A stretch of 64,000 nucleotides of DNA from CALINF01 sp039980455 (GCA_039980455.1 JBDXCG010000004.1:682001-746000); one strand, 5' to 3'; numbered from the stretch's first letter, positions 1 through 8,827 are shown. Made by a program: numbers and translations. The notes: generated from the sequence alone by a model not told the origin.

Positions 1-26
1 GCCCGGAGCGGGTTGATAATGTCGTT

Positions 27-971
27 ATGCTGTCTGTCGTAGTGCCTGTACATAATGAAGCCGAGGTGTTGCCTGCATTTTATGAGCGTACGCAGCAGGT
101 ACTCCAGGGGACAGGCGAGGACTACGAAATTCTTTTCGTGGACGATGGCAGTACAGATAATTCCGTTGCCCAGTTGATGCAGTTGCGGGATCTGGATTCG
201 CGGATTGGTCTGATCGAATTGAGTCGAAATTTTGGCAAGGAAGTTGCGTTGTCTGCGGGCCTGGAAGCGGCTGCGGGTGATGCGGTGATCATTATTGATG
301 CAGACCTGCAGGATCCGCCGGAATTGATTCCCGAATTTCTTACCCACTGGCGTGAAGGCTACGATGTCGTCTATGGCCGACGTACAGAACGACAGGGCGA
401 AACATGGTTGAAAGTCACCACTGCTAAATGGTTTTACCGAATTCTCAATGCCCTGACTGACGTTGAGATTCCGCCAGATGCAGGGGACTTCCGCTTACTC
501 AGCCGCCGCGCCGTGGATGCGTTGAAATCTTTGCCCGAGCGGCATCGCTACATGAAAGGTCTGTATGCCTGGATTGGCTTCCCTCAGCTCGCGGTTCCCT
601 ATGTTCGCGAGGCTCGTGATGCGGGTTCTACCAAGTGGAACTACTGGCGATTGTGGAACTTTGCCTTGGAGGGCATAACGTCTTTTTCAGATGTGCCGCT
701 CAAGCTGGCCACTTACCTTGGAGCATTAACCGCAACGGGCTCGTTTATCTATGGCGTGTATTTTTTCGTCAAGACACTGCTGTTTGGTAACCCGGTGCCG
801 GGTTACCCATCGCTTATGGTCGTCATTTTGTTTCTTGGAGGCGTTCAGCTGATTTGCATCGGCATCATGGGTGAATATCTGGCTCGAACATATAATGAGT
901 CCAAGTCACGCTCTTTGTACTTTGTGAAGTCATACCATCCGGCGCATTCCCTCAAGGAGTCAGAGCACTGA
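27..971 (+). CDS. Family 2 glycosyltransferase, polyprenyl-phosphate type (GtrB/DPM1-like)
   Basis: A 314-residue protein with a GT-A domain followed by two C-terminal membrane segments (about residues 230-290). It opens with the LSVVVPVHNE strand of GT2 enzymes, has DDGS at 39-42 and the DAD metal-binding motif at 91-93 followed by QDPPEL. This is the architecture of enzymes that load a sugar onto undecaprenyl phosphate at the inner face of the membrane. The frame is open upstream to the window edge and no clear ribosome site precedes the ATG at 27, so the true start could lie outside the window. Its stop overlaps the start of the next gene, a GT-C-like membrane protein that could use the lipid-linked sugar. 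Sugar and acceptor cannot be told from sequence. Confidence 0.85.
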   Translation: MLSVVVPVHNEAEVLPAFYERTQQVLQGTGEDYEILFVDDGSTDNSVAQLMQLRDLDSRIGLIELSRNFGKEVALSAGLEAAAGDAVIIIDADLQDPPELIPEFLTHWREGYDVVYGRRTERQGETWLKVTTAKWFYRILNALTDVEIPPDAGDFRLLSRRAVDALKSLPERHRYMKGLYAWIGFPQLAVPYVREARDAGSTKWNYWRLWNFALEGITSFSDVPLKLATYLGALTATGSFIYGVYFFVKTLLFGNPVPGYPSLMVVILFLGGVQLICIGIMGEYLARTYNESKSRSLYFVKSYHPAHSLKESEH

Positions 972-2674
972 TGCCAGAAGCGCAAAGTTCGATGATGCAG
1001 CGAGTTCAGAACGTAGCTTGGCTGCTGGTAGGGGCGCTGGTATTTCTGTCCTACGGCTATACCGAAATGGCCGGCTCAGACATGTGGTGGCATGTTGCAG
1101 CCGGGCGTGAGCTGTTGCAGACCGGCACCGTCTGGATGGTGGATGATTGGTCCTATTCTGCAGCGGGTCATGATTGGCTGAATCATGAATGGTTCGCGGA
1201 TGTGCTGTACTGGCTGTGGGTCGACGCGTTTGGTATCGCATCGCTGGCTTACTGGAAGTGGCTGGTTGTTATAGCGACGTTCAGCTTGCTGCAGATTGCG
1301 CTATGGCGACAAACGGGTAATGCAGCCGCGGCTACGATCTGCGCCGGTCTGGCTGCCGCGATAGCAGCCCCCTTTCTCGATGTCAGGCCTCACTTATACA
1401 CGCTGTTATTTTTCACCGGGCTAATAGCTTTACTGTTGCAGCGTCGACAACCGCTTTGGTTGCTGGCCGGTTACTTTGTGTTGTGGGTGAACATTCACGG
1501 TGGTTTCTTCTTCGGTCTAATGGCGCTGGGTATTTTAATTTTCCCTTGGAGGAATCTGTCCGTTGACTCTTTCAAAGGTGCGCTACTCATTGGCTTGGTG
1601 TGTGCTGCAGTCTGTTTACTCAATCCCGCAGGTTTGGGAACGTTCCTCTACCCGCTTAAGTATGCGTTTGATGAAACCTCGCCCTATAAGCAGTTGATGG
1701 AGTGGCTGTCGCCGTTTCAACCCGGCGGTATTGTCTCGCCGCTTTACTTTATTTTTATGTGGGCTCCGCTGGTTACTGTTGCCTACTTTATCCCCTGGGT
1801 GCGCCGGCAGACAGGCGTGCCCTGGGAGGGCATCGCACTGACGGGGTTAACGCTGGCAATGTCGCTCACCAGTCGCCGGTTTATCACCATTTACGCGATC
1901 TCTTTAGCGCTCTTGCTGGCTCCGCTCGTCGCTTTGGTATTGCGACAGCTCTGGTTCAAAGGCGCGGGGTGGGCGTTGTTGGCCATCGTCGCTGTGTTCG
2001 GTATTGTTCGAATGCAGCCGTACCCATTGGCATCGGCTCCCGCATTTCACTATTTGACGGCGGAGTACAGCTACCCGCAGGAGATGTTGAATTACGTGGA
2101 AGTTAATGGCCTCAGCGGCAAGGTGTATGCGCTTTACAATTGGGGTGGCTATATCCACTGGCGTACAGATGGTGTGCTGAAGGTTTATATCGATGGTCGC
2201 GCTGATACTATTTATAGTGCAGAAAACTATTTGCAGTATGTCTCCGTTCTACGAGGCAGCGAGGGCTGGCTGCAAGCAGTGGAGGCAACCGGTGCTGAGT
2301 TCTTTATGTGGCCTAATCAGCGCCACGGTGGTCAGGAAAAGCTACAGGCTTTTCAGGCGTCAGGGCGCTGGCGCCCCGTTTACCGTGATGCCACAGGGTA
2401 CCTGTTGGCGCGTGTCGACAAAGCGCTGCCGCCAAGCGTGGTGCAAACCCCCGTAACGGCCGAGAAACGATTAGCTGTTGCACAAATGGCGCAATGGTCG
2501 GGTGATTACGAGCGTGCCATCGAGATTGGCGGTACGGTTTTGGATGAAAAGCCCTACCAACTACTCGCTTGTAATCTGGTTGCCAATTCTCACCGATCCC
2601 TCAATCAGACGGCCGACGCTGAGCGGACCACGGCAGAGTGCCGAAATCAGTTCCCCTCGAACTTCTTGCAGTAA
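971..2674 (+). CDS. Multispanning membrane protein, GT-C glycosyltransferase-like, with C-terminal soluble tail
   Basis: A 567-residue protein with around ten hydrophobic segments up to about residue 370 and a soluble C-terminus. The first extracytoplasmic loop carries SDMWWH at 36-41 and, further on, NHEW. Acidic-WWH loop motifs of this kind occur in GT-C fold transferases that use polyprenyl-linked sugars. The last 70 residues look like one or two TPR-type helical pairs. The gene starts inside the stop codon of the upstream glycosyltransferase (TGATG overlap), so the two are translationally coupled and probably work together. Assignment as an active transferase is inference; a structural or ligase-like role is possible. 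Confidence 0.6.
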   Translation: MPEAQSSMMQRVQNVAWLLVGALVFLSYGYTEMAGSDMWWHVAAGRELLQTGTVWMVDDWSYSAAGHDWLNHEWFADVLYWLWVDAFGIASLAYWKWLVVIATFSLLQIALWRQTGNAAAATICAGLAAAIAAPFLDVRPHLYTLLFFTGLIALLLQRRQPLWLLAGYFVLWVNIHGGFFFGLMALGILIFPWRNLSVDSFKGALLIGLVCAAVCLLNPAGLGTFLYPLKYAFDETSPYKQLMEWLSPFQPGGIVSPLYFIFMWAPLVTVAYFIPWVRRQTGVPWEGIALTGLTLAMSLTSRRFITIYAISLALLLAPLVALVLRQLWFKGAGWALLAIVAVFGIVRMQPYPLASAPAFHYLTAEYSYPQEMLNYVEVNGLSGKVYALYNWGGYIHWRTDGVLKVYIDGRADTIYSAENYLQYVSVLRGSEGWLQAVEATGAEFFMWPNQRHGGQEKLQAFQASGRWRPVYRDATGYLLARVDKALPPSVVQTPVTAEKRLAVAQMAQWSGDYERAIEIGGTVLDEKPYQLLACNLVANSHRSLNQTADAERTTAECRNQFPSNFLQ

Positions 2675-2688
2675 CTTTAGGAGATTTT

Positions 2689-4356
2689 ATGAAACGCCGA
2701 GTCCCACTATTCCTAACGCTATTGGTAACTGGATTGGCAGCCACGTCTGTGACGGCTGCCACCTTGGTTCACAATGTGTCGGGCTATACGATGGATGGCC
2801 CCGAGCTTGTTACCTTCTCCGCCCTGGAGTTTGACGACGGCAAGGTGACGAAGCTCTACTCTGCGGATTCCGACGCGCAGAAATCGACTGCCACGCAGCG
2901 AATTGATGGCGAAGGTATGACACTGCTGCCGGGTTTGATTGATGCTCACGGCCATGTGAGTAGCCATGGTCGCGCACTGGCATCGGTTGATCTCGTGGGT
3001 GTAGGCAGCGAGGCGGCCGCGGCTGCGCGCGTCTTGGAGTTTATCGCTGCTGAGTCCAGTAGTAATACATGGGTTCAAGGCCGTGGCTGGAACCAGGTGC
3101 TTTGGCCGAGTAAGGAGTTTCCTTCTCGGCAAAGCCTTGATGCTGTTTCCGGTGATGCCGCAGTGGTGTTGGGACGCGTGGATGGGCACGCTGTTTGGGT
3201 AAACACTCGTGCGCTGGCACTCGCCGGCATTACCGATGACACGCCCGACCCCGCCGGCGGCCAGATTATTCGTGATGAGCAAGGCAAAGCGACTGGTGTG
3301 CTTATCGATAATGCCATGACAATGGTGTTTAGCGTTATGCCAGTAGACTCCGATGAGCAAATTGCTGACTATCAGGCGAGAGCGCTCCATGATTTGGCGG
3401 CAAACGGACTCACCTCTGTGCACGATGCCGGCATAACCGCCCAGGAAGTGCGTGGATTTCGCAGCCTGTTGAAAGCCCAGGAAATGCCAGTACGGGTGTA
3501 TGCGATGCTGGATGTACTGGATCCTGCAAACGATGCCGACCTGGAAGCAGGTCCATCTCAAGATGACGCACAGCTGCTGGTGGTGCGCAGTGTCAAAATT
3601 TCTGCTGACGGCGCACTGGGCTCTAGGGGCGCGGCATTATTTGAAGACTACTCTGACAAGCCCGGACATAAAGGATTGCTGTTACTGACGGATGAGGAGC
3701 TCAAGCATCATATGGGCCGGGCAGTGGCGGCAGGGTATCAGGTGAACACCCATGCGATTGGTGACCTTGCCAATGATCGCGTATTGGTGAATTACGAAAT
3801 GTTGAATAAGGAGGAAGCAAGTCGCGCATTGCGTCATCGTGTGGAACACGCGCAGATTTTGCGTCCGCAGGATGTGTCGCGCTTTGCGGCGGCTGGGATA
3901 GTGGCTTCGATTCAGCCCACCCACGCTACCAGCGATAAGAATATGGCAGGTGACCGACTTGGTGAGGAACGACTCGAAGCGGCCTATGCATGGTCGACTT
4001 TACTCGCTAGCGGTGCACAGCTGGCTGGCGGCTCAGATTTTCCAGTGGAATCTGTGAACCCTTTCTACGGATTGCATGCGGCGGTGACGCGTCAGAGTCA
4101 TGACAACGAACCGAAAGGTGGTTGGTTCCCGGGGCAAAAGCTATCGCGAGAGGCGAGCCTTAGCCTGTTTACTCAGGATGCCGCTTTTGCTGCGCATCAG
4201 GAGAAGGTGATTGGTCGTTTGTTGCCAGGGTATTACGCTGACTTTATCTTGGTGAGTGATAACTACTTTGATCAGCCGGAGAAAGCTATTTGGAAGAACC
4301 GCGTACAGGCAACCTATGTGGCGGGTAGTAAAGTGTATTCGGCGGATCAGGATTAG
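2689..4356 (+). CDS. Exported amidohydrolase, YtcJ/Amidohydro_3 family
   Basis: The chosen start at 2689 has AGGAG at 2679-2683 and gives a 555-residue precursor with a classical signal peptide (MKRRVPLFLTLLVTGL, cleavage near ATSVTA-A). An in-frame start at 2638 would fall inside the preceding gene. The mature part is a metal-dependent TIM-barrel hydrolase: DAHGHV (HxH metal pair), HAIGDLAND, RVEHAQI and SDFPVE are the expected barrel-end motifs. Family members hydrolyse cyclic amides, N-acyl groups or similar bonds; the substrate is unknown. The signal peptide places it in the periplasm. It stands between the glycosyltransferase pair and the partner-switching genes and follows the former by only 14 bp. 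Confidence 0.85.
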   Translation: MKRRVPLFLTLLVTGLAATSVTAATLVHNVSGYTMDGPELVTFSALEFDDGKVTKLYSADSDAQKSTATQRIDGEGMTLLPGLIDAHGHVSSHGRALASVDLVGVGSEAAAAARVLEFIAAESSSNTWVQGRGWNQVLWPSKEFPSRQSLDAVSGDAAVVLGRVDGHAVWVNTRALALAGITDDTPDPAGGQIIRDEQGKATGVLIDNAMTMVFSVMPVDSDEQIADYQARALHDLAANGLTSVHDAGITAQEVRGFRSLLKAQEMPVRVYAMLDVLDPANDADLEAGPSQDDAQLLVVRSVKISADGALGSRGAALFEDYSDKPGHKGLLLLTDEELKHHMGRAVAAGYQVNTHAIGDLANDRVLVNYEMLNKEEASRALRHRVEHAQILRPQDVSRFAAAGIVASIQPTHATSDKNMAGDRLGEERLEAAYAWSTLLASGAQLAGGSDFPVESVNPFYGLHAAVTRQSHDNEPKGGWFPGQKLSREASLSLFTQDAAFAAHQEKVIGRLLPGYYADFILVSDNYFDQPEKAIWKNRVQATYVAGSKVYSADQD

Positions 4357-4368
4357 CCGGAACAGCTC

Positions 4369-5151
4369 ATGAGTATTTCCCGTCGCACAACGCCGCATCT
4401 GATCGGTCTGGGTGAGCTCGAAGAAGAGCTGGTCATTGCTCGCGAGATACAGTTCAGCATTTTGCCAGACTCGATGCCCCAGGTACCGGGCTACGATCTG
4501 ACAGGCATATTGCGTCCTGCCAATCATACGGGTGGCGATATGTTCGATCTGGTTACTCTCGATCGGGGGCTGTTTGTTTTGCTGGGCGACGCCACTGGCC
4601 ATGGCGCTGGTCCGGCCATGTCGGTCACTCAGATGCAGGCCATGCTGCGAGTAGCCTTCCGGTTAGGCGCGGGCCTTGATGAGGCCTATCAGCATACTAA
4701 CAACCAGCTCGCAGAAGATTTACCCGAAGATCGTTTCGTGACTGCGTTTATGGGCTTTCTCGATCCCGCGACCCATGAAGTGACTTATCATTCGGCCGGC
4801 CAGGGCCCCATATTGCATTACCATCGTGGGGCGGATCAGTGTGATTGGCATGAGCCAACGACCTTTCCATTGGGTAGCATCGAGGTTGAGAGCGTTGGTT
4901 CCCATCACACCTTGGCGCTGGCGTCGGGCGATATCATGGCGTTGATCTCGGATGGAGTGTATGAGTTCGCCAACGCCGAGGGCCAATTGTTTGGCCAAGA
5001 GGGCGTAGCCCGCGTGCTGCGGGAGAATCTGGATCGTTCTATGGCGGAGCTGGGCCAGAGCATGCTGGATGAGCTGGCGCGTTTTGGCGATATTAGTTCT
5101 CAGGAAGACGATATAACCATCGTACTGATTCGTCGTGACCACGAACACTAG
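4369..5151 (+). CDS. PP2C-type serine phosphatase, SpoIIE/RsbU family
   Basis: A 260-residue cytoplasmic protein. After a short helix (LEEELVIAREIQFSILP, the usual linker entering this domain) come the metal-binding PP2C motifs TGGDMFD, GDATGHGAGPAMS and SDGVYEFAN, then DDITIVLIRR at the end. Such phosphatases dephosphorylate STAS-domain anti-sigma antagonists. No sensory domain is fused to it, so the stimulus must come through a partner or through expression. It lies 12 bp after the amidohydrolase and is followed by an RsbW-like kinase and a STAS protein, which completes a partner-switching set. Confidence 0.9.
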   Translation: MSISRRTTPHLIGLGELEEELVIAREIQFSILPDSMPQVPGYDLTGILRPANHTGGDMFDLVTLDRGLFVLLGDATGHGAGPAMSVTQMQAMLRVAFRLGAGLDEAYQHTNNQLAEDLPEDRFVTAFMGFLDPATHEVTYHSAGQGPILHYHRGADQCDWHEPTTFPLGSIEVESVGSHHTLALASGDIMALISDGVYEFANAEGQLFGQEGVARVLRENLDRSMAELGQSMLDELARFGDISSQEDDITIVLIRRDHEH

Positions 5152-5217
5152 CTGCTTGCCTTTCCTAGCCCGTGTTTTACACTCGCTCACGAAGGCAGCG
5201 CCTCATGAGGCAGAGAG

Positions 5218-5631
5218 ATGAAGCTCTCGCTATCTCGCGATCTCGAAGAAATCAGCCGGATTGTAGCGGCAACGCATTCTTGGTTCGCGGCCCAGGAAGT
5301 ATCGGATTCGCTCCTGTTTCCAGTTGATCTGGCAACCGAGGAATTGTTCGTCAATATGATTCGGCATAATCCGAGCAAGCCGGATAAAATAACGCTGGAG
5401 ATGGACACGGTTGAGCATGGCGTATCGGTTCAGCTCACCGACTATGATGTTGAACGTTTTGATCCGCGCAGTGCGCCAGTGCCTGATATCAGTGCGCCAG
5501 CAAGTGAGCGCCGAATCGGCGGGCTGGGGTTACACCTTGTCGCTAACGTGGTGACTGCGTTGGATTACGATTACCGAAATCGTACCAGTACAGTGCGTTT
5601 TATTGCTTTGGAGAATGACCATCGTGTTTGA
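5218..5631 (+). CDS. RsbW-like serine kinase / anti-sigma factor (HATPase_c_2)
   Basis: A 137-residue GHKL ATPase. The N-box is visible as ATEELFVNMIRHN and the G2 box as RIGGLGLHLV, with the DYDVERFDP segment between them. In this family the kinase phosphorylates a STAS antagonist and binds either a sigma factor or another output protein. Here it sits between its predicted phosphatase counterpart upstream and the STAS protein that overlaps its 3' end. GAGGCAGAGAG just before the ATG can serve as a ribosome site. Confidence 0.88.
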   Translation: MKLSLSRDLEEISRIVAATHSWFAAQEVSDSLLFPVDLATEELFVNMIRHNPSKPDKITLEMDTVEHGVSVQLTDYDVERFDPRSAPVPDISAPASERRIGGLGLHLVANVVTALDYDYRNRTSTVRFIALENDHRV

Positions 5632-5920
5632 AGTATCACCGATACAAGCTGGCCAGGTGGAACTGAAAGGAAGGCTGGATGCTGCTCAGGCAGCTCGGGC
5701 GGAGACACTGTTCGAGCGATTGGTTGGCGCAGAGGTGCTTGATCTCTCCGCACTGGAATATATATCGAGTGCTGGTTTGGGTTTGCTGTTGAAGCTGCAC
5801 AAGCAGAAAATGGCGGTAGGTGACGGCTTGCGATTGGTAGAGGTTAGTCCCCATATCGCCGATATCCTTCATTACTCCGGGTTCGACAAGCTCTTCGATG
5901 TAATGCCAGCAGCTAAATAG
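5615..5920 (+). CDS. STAS-domain anti-sigma factor antagonist
   Basis: A protein of about 101 residues made of one STAS domain. The segment LDLSALEYISSAGLGLL contains the conserved serine (ISSAG) that the partner kinase would phosphorylate. The start is uncertain: ATG at 5615 stands directly against GGAG, while GTG at 5624 has the same GGAG about 10 bases upstream, which is better spacing; a TTG at 5603 is also in frame. All options overlap the end of the RsbW-like gene, so the two are coupled. The segment from phosphatase to STAS gene reads as one transcription unit. Confidence 0.85.
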   Translation: MTIVFEVSPIQAGQVELKGRLDAAQAARAETLFERLVGAEVLDLSALEYISSAGLGLLLKLHKQKMAVGDGLRLVEVSPHIADILHYSGFDKLFDVMPAAK

Positions 5921-6013
5921 ATTACCCACTAACATATTGTTTTAGAAGGATATTTTCCATCAAGAGAAATTTCTCAGGTTTTCTTCCAACTTTTGCTATG
6001 CCCGTTAGTACTT

Positions 6014-6568
6014 ATGGGTAGGGAGATGGAAAAGGCCAGGGACGGCCAACTCGTTCTGCGCGGTCAGCACGGCGACAAGCGAGCACTGGAGGAGCTGATA
6101 CTTCTTTATCAGGACACCATCTTCAAGCTGGCATATCGAATGCTGGGGAATCCGGAGGATGCGGCCGATGCAACACAGACAACATTTCTCAAAGCCTTTG
6201 AAAATATCAAGAGCTTCGATCCCAAGTTCCGTTTCTTCAGTTGGATCTATCGCATCGCCATCAACGAATGCCTCAACTATCGTCGTCGAGATCGAGTCAG
6301 TGAATATGTGGATGAGTCGATATCGGATCAAAGCGCTGGTCCGGAGTTGGCTGCGCGAGACAGTGAGCTACAAGCCTCTGTCCAGACTGCACTAATGACG
6401 TTGAATGACGATCATAGAGCAGTGATTACTTTGCGACATTTCGGCGAGCTTAGTTATACCGAGATTGCGTCTGTACTGGAGTTGCCTGAAAAAACTGTGC
6501 GCTCCAGACTTTTTGAAGCCAGAGGTCGCTTGAAGGGCGCAATGGAACGCGCGGGAGTAACGGTCTAA
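6014..6568 (+). CDS. ECF RNA polymerase sigma factor, RpoE-like
   Basis: A sigma-70 group IV factor of about 184 residues. Region 2 is seen as ALEELILLYQDTIFKLAYRM...DAADATQTTFLKAF with FFSWIYRIAINECLNYRRR, and region 4 as LRHFGELSYTEIASVLELPEKTVRSRL. The start is ambiguous: ATG 6014 lacks a good ribosome site, ATG 6026 has GGGAG immediately adjacent, and TTG 5993 also lies in frame. The downstream gene begins at the last base of this stop codon and encodes the cognate anti-sigma factor. The 93-bp gap before it may hold a promoter, but no clear element was recognised. Confidence 0.88.
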   Translation: MGREMEKARDGQLVLRGQHGDKRALEELILLYQDTIFKLAYRMLGNPEDAADATQTTFLKAFENIKSFDPKFRFFSWIYRIAINECLNYRRRDRVSEYVDESISDQSAGPELAARDSELQASVQTALMTLNDDHRAVITLRHFGELSYTEIASVLELPEKTVRSRLFEARGRLKGAMERAGVTV

Positions 6569-7323
6569 TGATTACCGACCAGGACAGAATTCTGCTGCAG
6601 GCAGCGGCCGACGGCGAACTTCCCGCGCAGGAATTGGCTGACCTGCGTGCGCGCCTGGGCGATTCGTTGGAAGCAAAGGCGTTCGAAAAGTCTGTATCCG
6701 ATTTCAATACATTGCTCAGTAGTGTGCCAGACGTAGAGTCGCCACCAGGTCTGACCAGCCGTATTCTCGAGCAGATGCCCGAGACGGTGAGCCCCTCGGC
6801 CACAACACTGATTGCCCCCGGAATTAACCCGTACAAGTCACGCCGAGCGTGGCACGGCTATGCCATGGCCGCATCGTTGTTGGTAGCGGTTGTCATCGGT
6901 GCCAATGTGTTGCTCCCCGGTGGAGCTGATGAAGCCATGCGCGAACAGATGAAGGGAACTGTGGTTGCGCCACTGAACGTTCTGGCCTCTTCCGAACTGC
7001 AATGGGAAGGCGGTGTGGCCGCCTTTGATATTATTGGCGATGCCGATGGTCTGAGTCTGCAGATAGAAGGGGTTAGCGACTCGCCGATAGCCTTGGGGCT
7101 GACTTTCAGTCAGTCGGATTGGGAGCTTCGCGATCTACCAGGCTCCACGCTCCTGTTGAAGGATGAACTGACGACAACGCTGCCTATCGCGCTGGCTCAG
7201 CCTGTTTCTGCCACAGCGAGTGTCGACAACGTTACCGATGCACCGCGCTTTCTCGATGTAGAGTATCGCCGCAAAGATGGCACTCTAGAACGTACGACAC
7301 TGGTTTTCAGGAGCACTGAGTAA
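6568..7323 (+). CDS. Membrane anti-sigma factor
   Basis: A 251-residue protein with a soluble N-terminal half of about 90 residues, one transmembrane segment (YAMAASLLVAVVIGANVLL, about 95-113) and a periplasmic C-terminal domain. This topology and the start overlapping the ECF sigma gene stop (TAATG) identify it as the likely sigma-binding partner. The N-terminus (ADGELPAQELADLRARL) resembles RsiW/ChrR-like anti-sigma helices, but the HxxxCxxC zinc motif is missing. The signal sensed by the periplasmic domain is unknown. Confidence 0.75.
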   Translation: MITDQDRILLQAAADGELPAQELADLRARLGDSLEAKAFEKSVSDFNTLLSSVPDVESPPGLTSRILEQMPETVSPSATTLIAPGINPYKSRRAWHGYAMAASLLVAVVIGANVLLPGGADEAMREQMKGTVVAPLNVLASSELQWEGGVAAFDIIGDADGLSLQIEGVSDSPIALGLTFSQSDWELRDLPGSTLLLKDELTTTLPIALAQPVSATASVDNVTDAPRFLDVEYRRKDGTLERTTLVFRSTE

Positions 7324-7383
7324 ATTACTCAGTGATGGCATGGATGCCTTAATTTAAGTAGTACCCCTGTGAGTACTTGTGTA

Positions 7384-7407
7384 GGCGGCCGATGTGCCGC
7401 CTTTTTT
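7384..7407 (+). terminator. Rho-independent terminator of the sigma/anti-sigma operon
   Basis: GGCGGC (7384-7389), a six-base loop and GCCGCC (7396-7401) are followed by TTTTTT. It lies 60 bp after the anti-sigma stop codon. An in-frame GTG of the next gene at 7394 falls inside this hairpin, which argues that the next gene starts further downstream. Confidence 0.85.
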
Positions 7408-7459
7408 ATATCCTGGTGTTTCTGGCACACTAAACGCTGTCTTCCATGGAATCGCTAAC

Positions 7460-8494
7460 GTGACATTGCTGACCGGCATACTGATGGGCGTTCTACCTGT
7501 GCTTCTGTTTCTATCAGTACTGCGATATATGGACAGCTATCGCCTGACACCTGTAGTAACCGTTCTGTGGGTGCTTGCAGCAGGAGTCATCTCAGCTGTG
7601 GTAGCCCTCCACATCCATAGCTGGGTATTGGCTGACGGGGCGCTATCGCGAACCGTTTATCTGAACTACTGCGCGCCTTTTGTTGAAGAGCTATGTAAGG
7701 GTGTCGTTATCTACTGTTTGTTTCGCCTGAGCCGAATCGGCTTCCTGGTAGACGCGGCGATACTTGGATTTGCAGTCGGTACAGGTTTTGCGGTTTACGA
7801 GAACCTTTACCTTCTTGCGATGGGGCCAGACCTTTTGCCCGGGGTTTGGTTGATACGTGGTTTGGGTACAGCAGTGATGCACGGCGGCGTTGCCGCGATC
7901 TACGCGATCCTGGCGCAACGATTTAGTGAACGCAGTTTGCGAACACGCTTTTTGTACTTCACCCCGGGGTTGCTGATAGCCACGGTGCTGCACTGGTCGT
8001 TCAACCAGTTTTATTTCTCACCGCTGGTACACACGGTGTTGGTTGTCGCCTTATTGCCGATACTGTTGGTACAGATATTTCGTAAAAGTGCGGTCGCCAT
8101 GCATGAATGGCTGCAACTGGATTTTGATTCAGATGCCGGTTTGATTGAGCAGATAGTGTCGGGGGAGTTTAAACGCACGCGGGCGGGCGAGTTTTTATCT
8201 GACCTTCGCGATCGCTTTGAAGGGCCAACCTTGGTGGATATGCTCTGCTATCTTCGTATCTATACCGAACTGGCACTGCGTGCAAAAGGTGTGCTGATGA
8301 TGCGCCAGCACGGGTTTGAGGTTGAGCCCGATGATGATGTTCAGGAGTTGTTTGCTGAGCTGGAGCATCTGGAGGGATCAATAGGCAAAGTGGGTGTATT
8401 GGCTATGCGGCCATTTCTGCATTTTGACCATAAAGACCTGTGGCAGTTGACCGTACTGAACAGGAAGCGCAGCGCCCGCAAGGCCGGGGGTTGA
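7460..8494 (+). CDS. PrsW-family intramembrane metalloprotease
   Basis: About 344 residues from GTG 7460, which has TGGAA about 7 bases upstream; a longer reading from 7394 would begin inside the terminator. Several membrane segments carry the family motifs: FVEELCKG (EExxK, glutamate metal ligands), FAVYENLY and RGLGTAVMHGG (conserved glutamate and histidine). PrsW enzymes cut membrane anti-sigma factors at site 1 in Bacillus, so its place directly after an ECF/anti-sigma pair suggests it may process the anti-sigma factor, although a terminator separates the units. A cytoplasmic C-terminal tail of about 120 residues has no recognised domain. Confidence 0.8.
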   Translation: MTLLTGILMGVLPVLLFLSVLRYMDSYRLTPVVTVLWVLAAGVISAVVALHIHSWVLADGALSRTVYLNYCAPFVEELCKGVVIYCLFRLSRIGFLVDAAILGFAVGTGFAVYENLYLLAMGPDLLPGVWLIRGLGTAVMHGGVAAIYAILAQRFSERSLRTRFLYFTPGLLIATVLHWSFNQFYFSPLVHTVLVVALLPILLVQIFRKSAVAMHEWLQLDFDSDAGLIEQIVSGEFKRTRAGEFLSDLRDRFEGPTLVDMLCYLRIYTELALRAKGVLMMRQHGFEVEPDDDVQELFAELEHLEGSIGKVGVLAMRPFLHFDHKDLWQLTVLNRKRSARKAGG

Positions 8495-8519
8495 GCTCGA
8501 CGACTCACGCCCTTATAAT
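8491..8519 (+). promoter_or_regulatory. Sigma-70 promoter of tRNA-Val
   Basis: TTGAGC at 8491-8496 and a perfect TATAAT at 8514-8519 are separated by 17 bp. A GC-rich discriminator (CGCCGCC) follows, as is usual for growth-rate-controlled stable RNA promoters, and the tRNA begins 12 bp later. The -35 element overlaps the stop codon of the PrsW gene. Confidence 0.85.
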
Positions 8520-8531
8520 CGCCGCCTTTCT

Positions 8532-8608
<77 letters not shown>

Positions 8609-8617
8609 AACAACAAG

Positions 8618-8641
8618 CCCCGCCTCTGGCGGGGTTTTTTG
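8618..8641 (+). terminator. Rho-independent terminator after tRNA-Val
   Basis: CCCCGCC (8618-8624), loop TCT and GGCGGGG (8628-8634) followed by seven T. It begins 10 bp after the CCA end. Confidence 0.92.
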
Positions 8642-8742
8642 TTTGGCAGGGGTAGGTTTGGAGAAGAACCGCTGTTCGACAAATTCCGACTCAAGGAGGA
8701 ATTTAGACGCGGGAGCACAGCGACCGCGCCCCGCAGGGGTCG

Positions 8743-8765
8743 CAACGCGGGAGGCAACCGCGTTG
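8743..8765. repeat. Perfect inverted repeat (hairpin) upstream of the twin repeats
   Basis: CAACGCGG (8743-8750), a seven-base spacer and CCGCGTTG (8758-8765) form an 8-bp perfect stem. Just upstream, GCGACC (8720-8725) and GGTCGC (8738-8743) form a second potential stem. Neither is followed by a T-run, so these are not terminators. They could belong to a leader RNA or be a protein-binding palindrome. Confidence 0.5.
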
Positions 8766-8827
8766 CGATCAATCCGCCCGCTACTGACGTGGCCTTCTAT
8801 TCCAGCCATTTTCCCGATATATCTCCC

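Noticed and set aside
2719..3561. 280-codon antisense ORF within the exported amidohydrolase gene
   Set aside because: It lies fully opposite a gene with clear motifs and signal peptide, and its translation resembles no family; it is a shadow frame.
7355..7372. Shared string AAGTAGTA-CCCCTGT near 7355 and near 25365
   Set aside because: Both lie near terminators, but the match is short and imperfect, with no further context.
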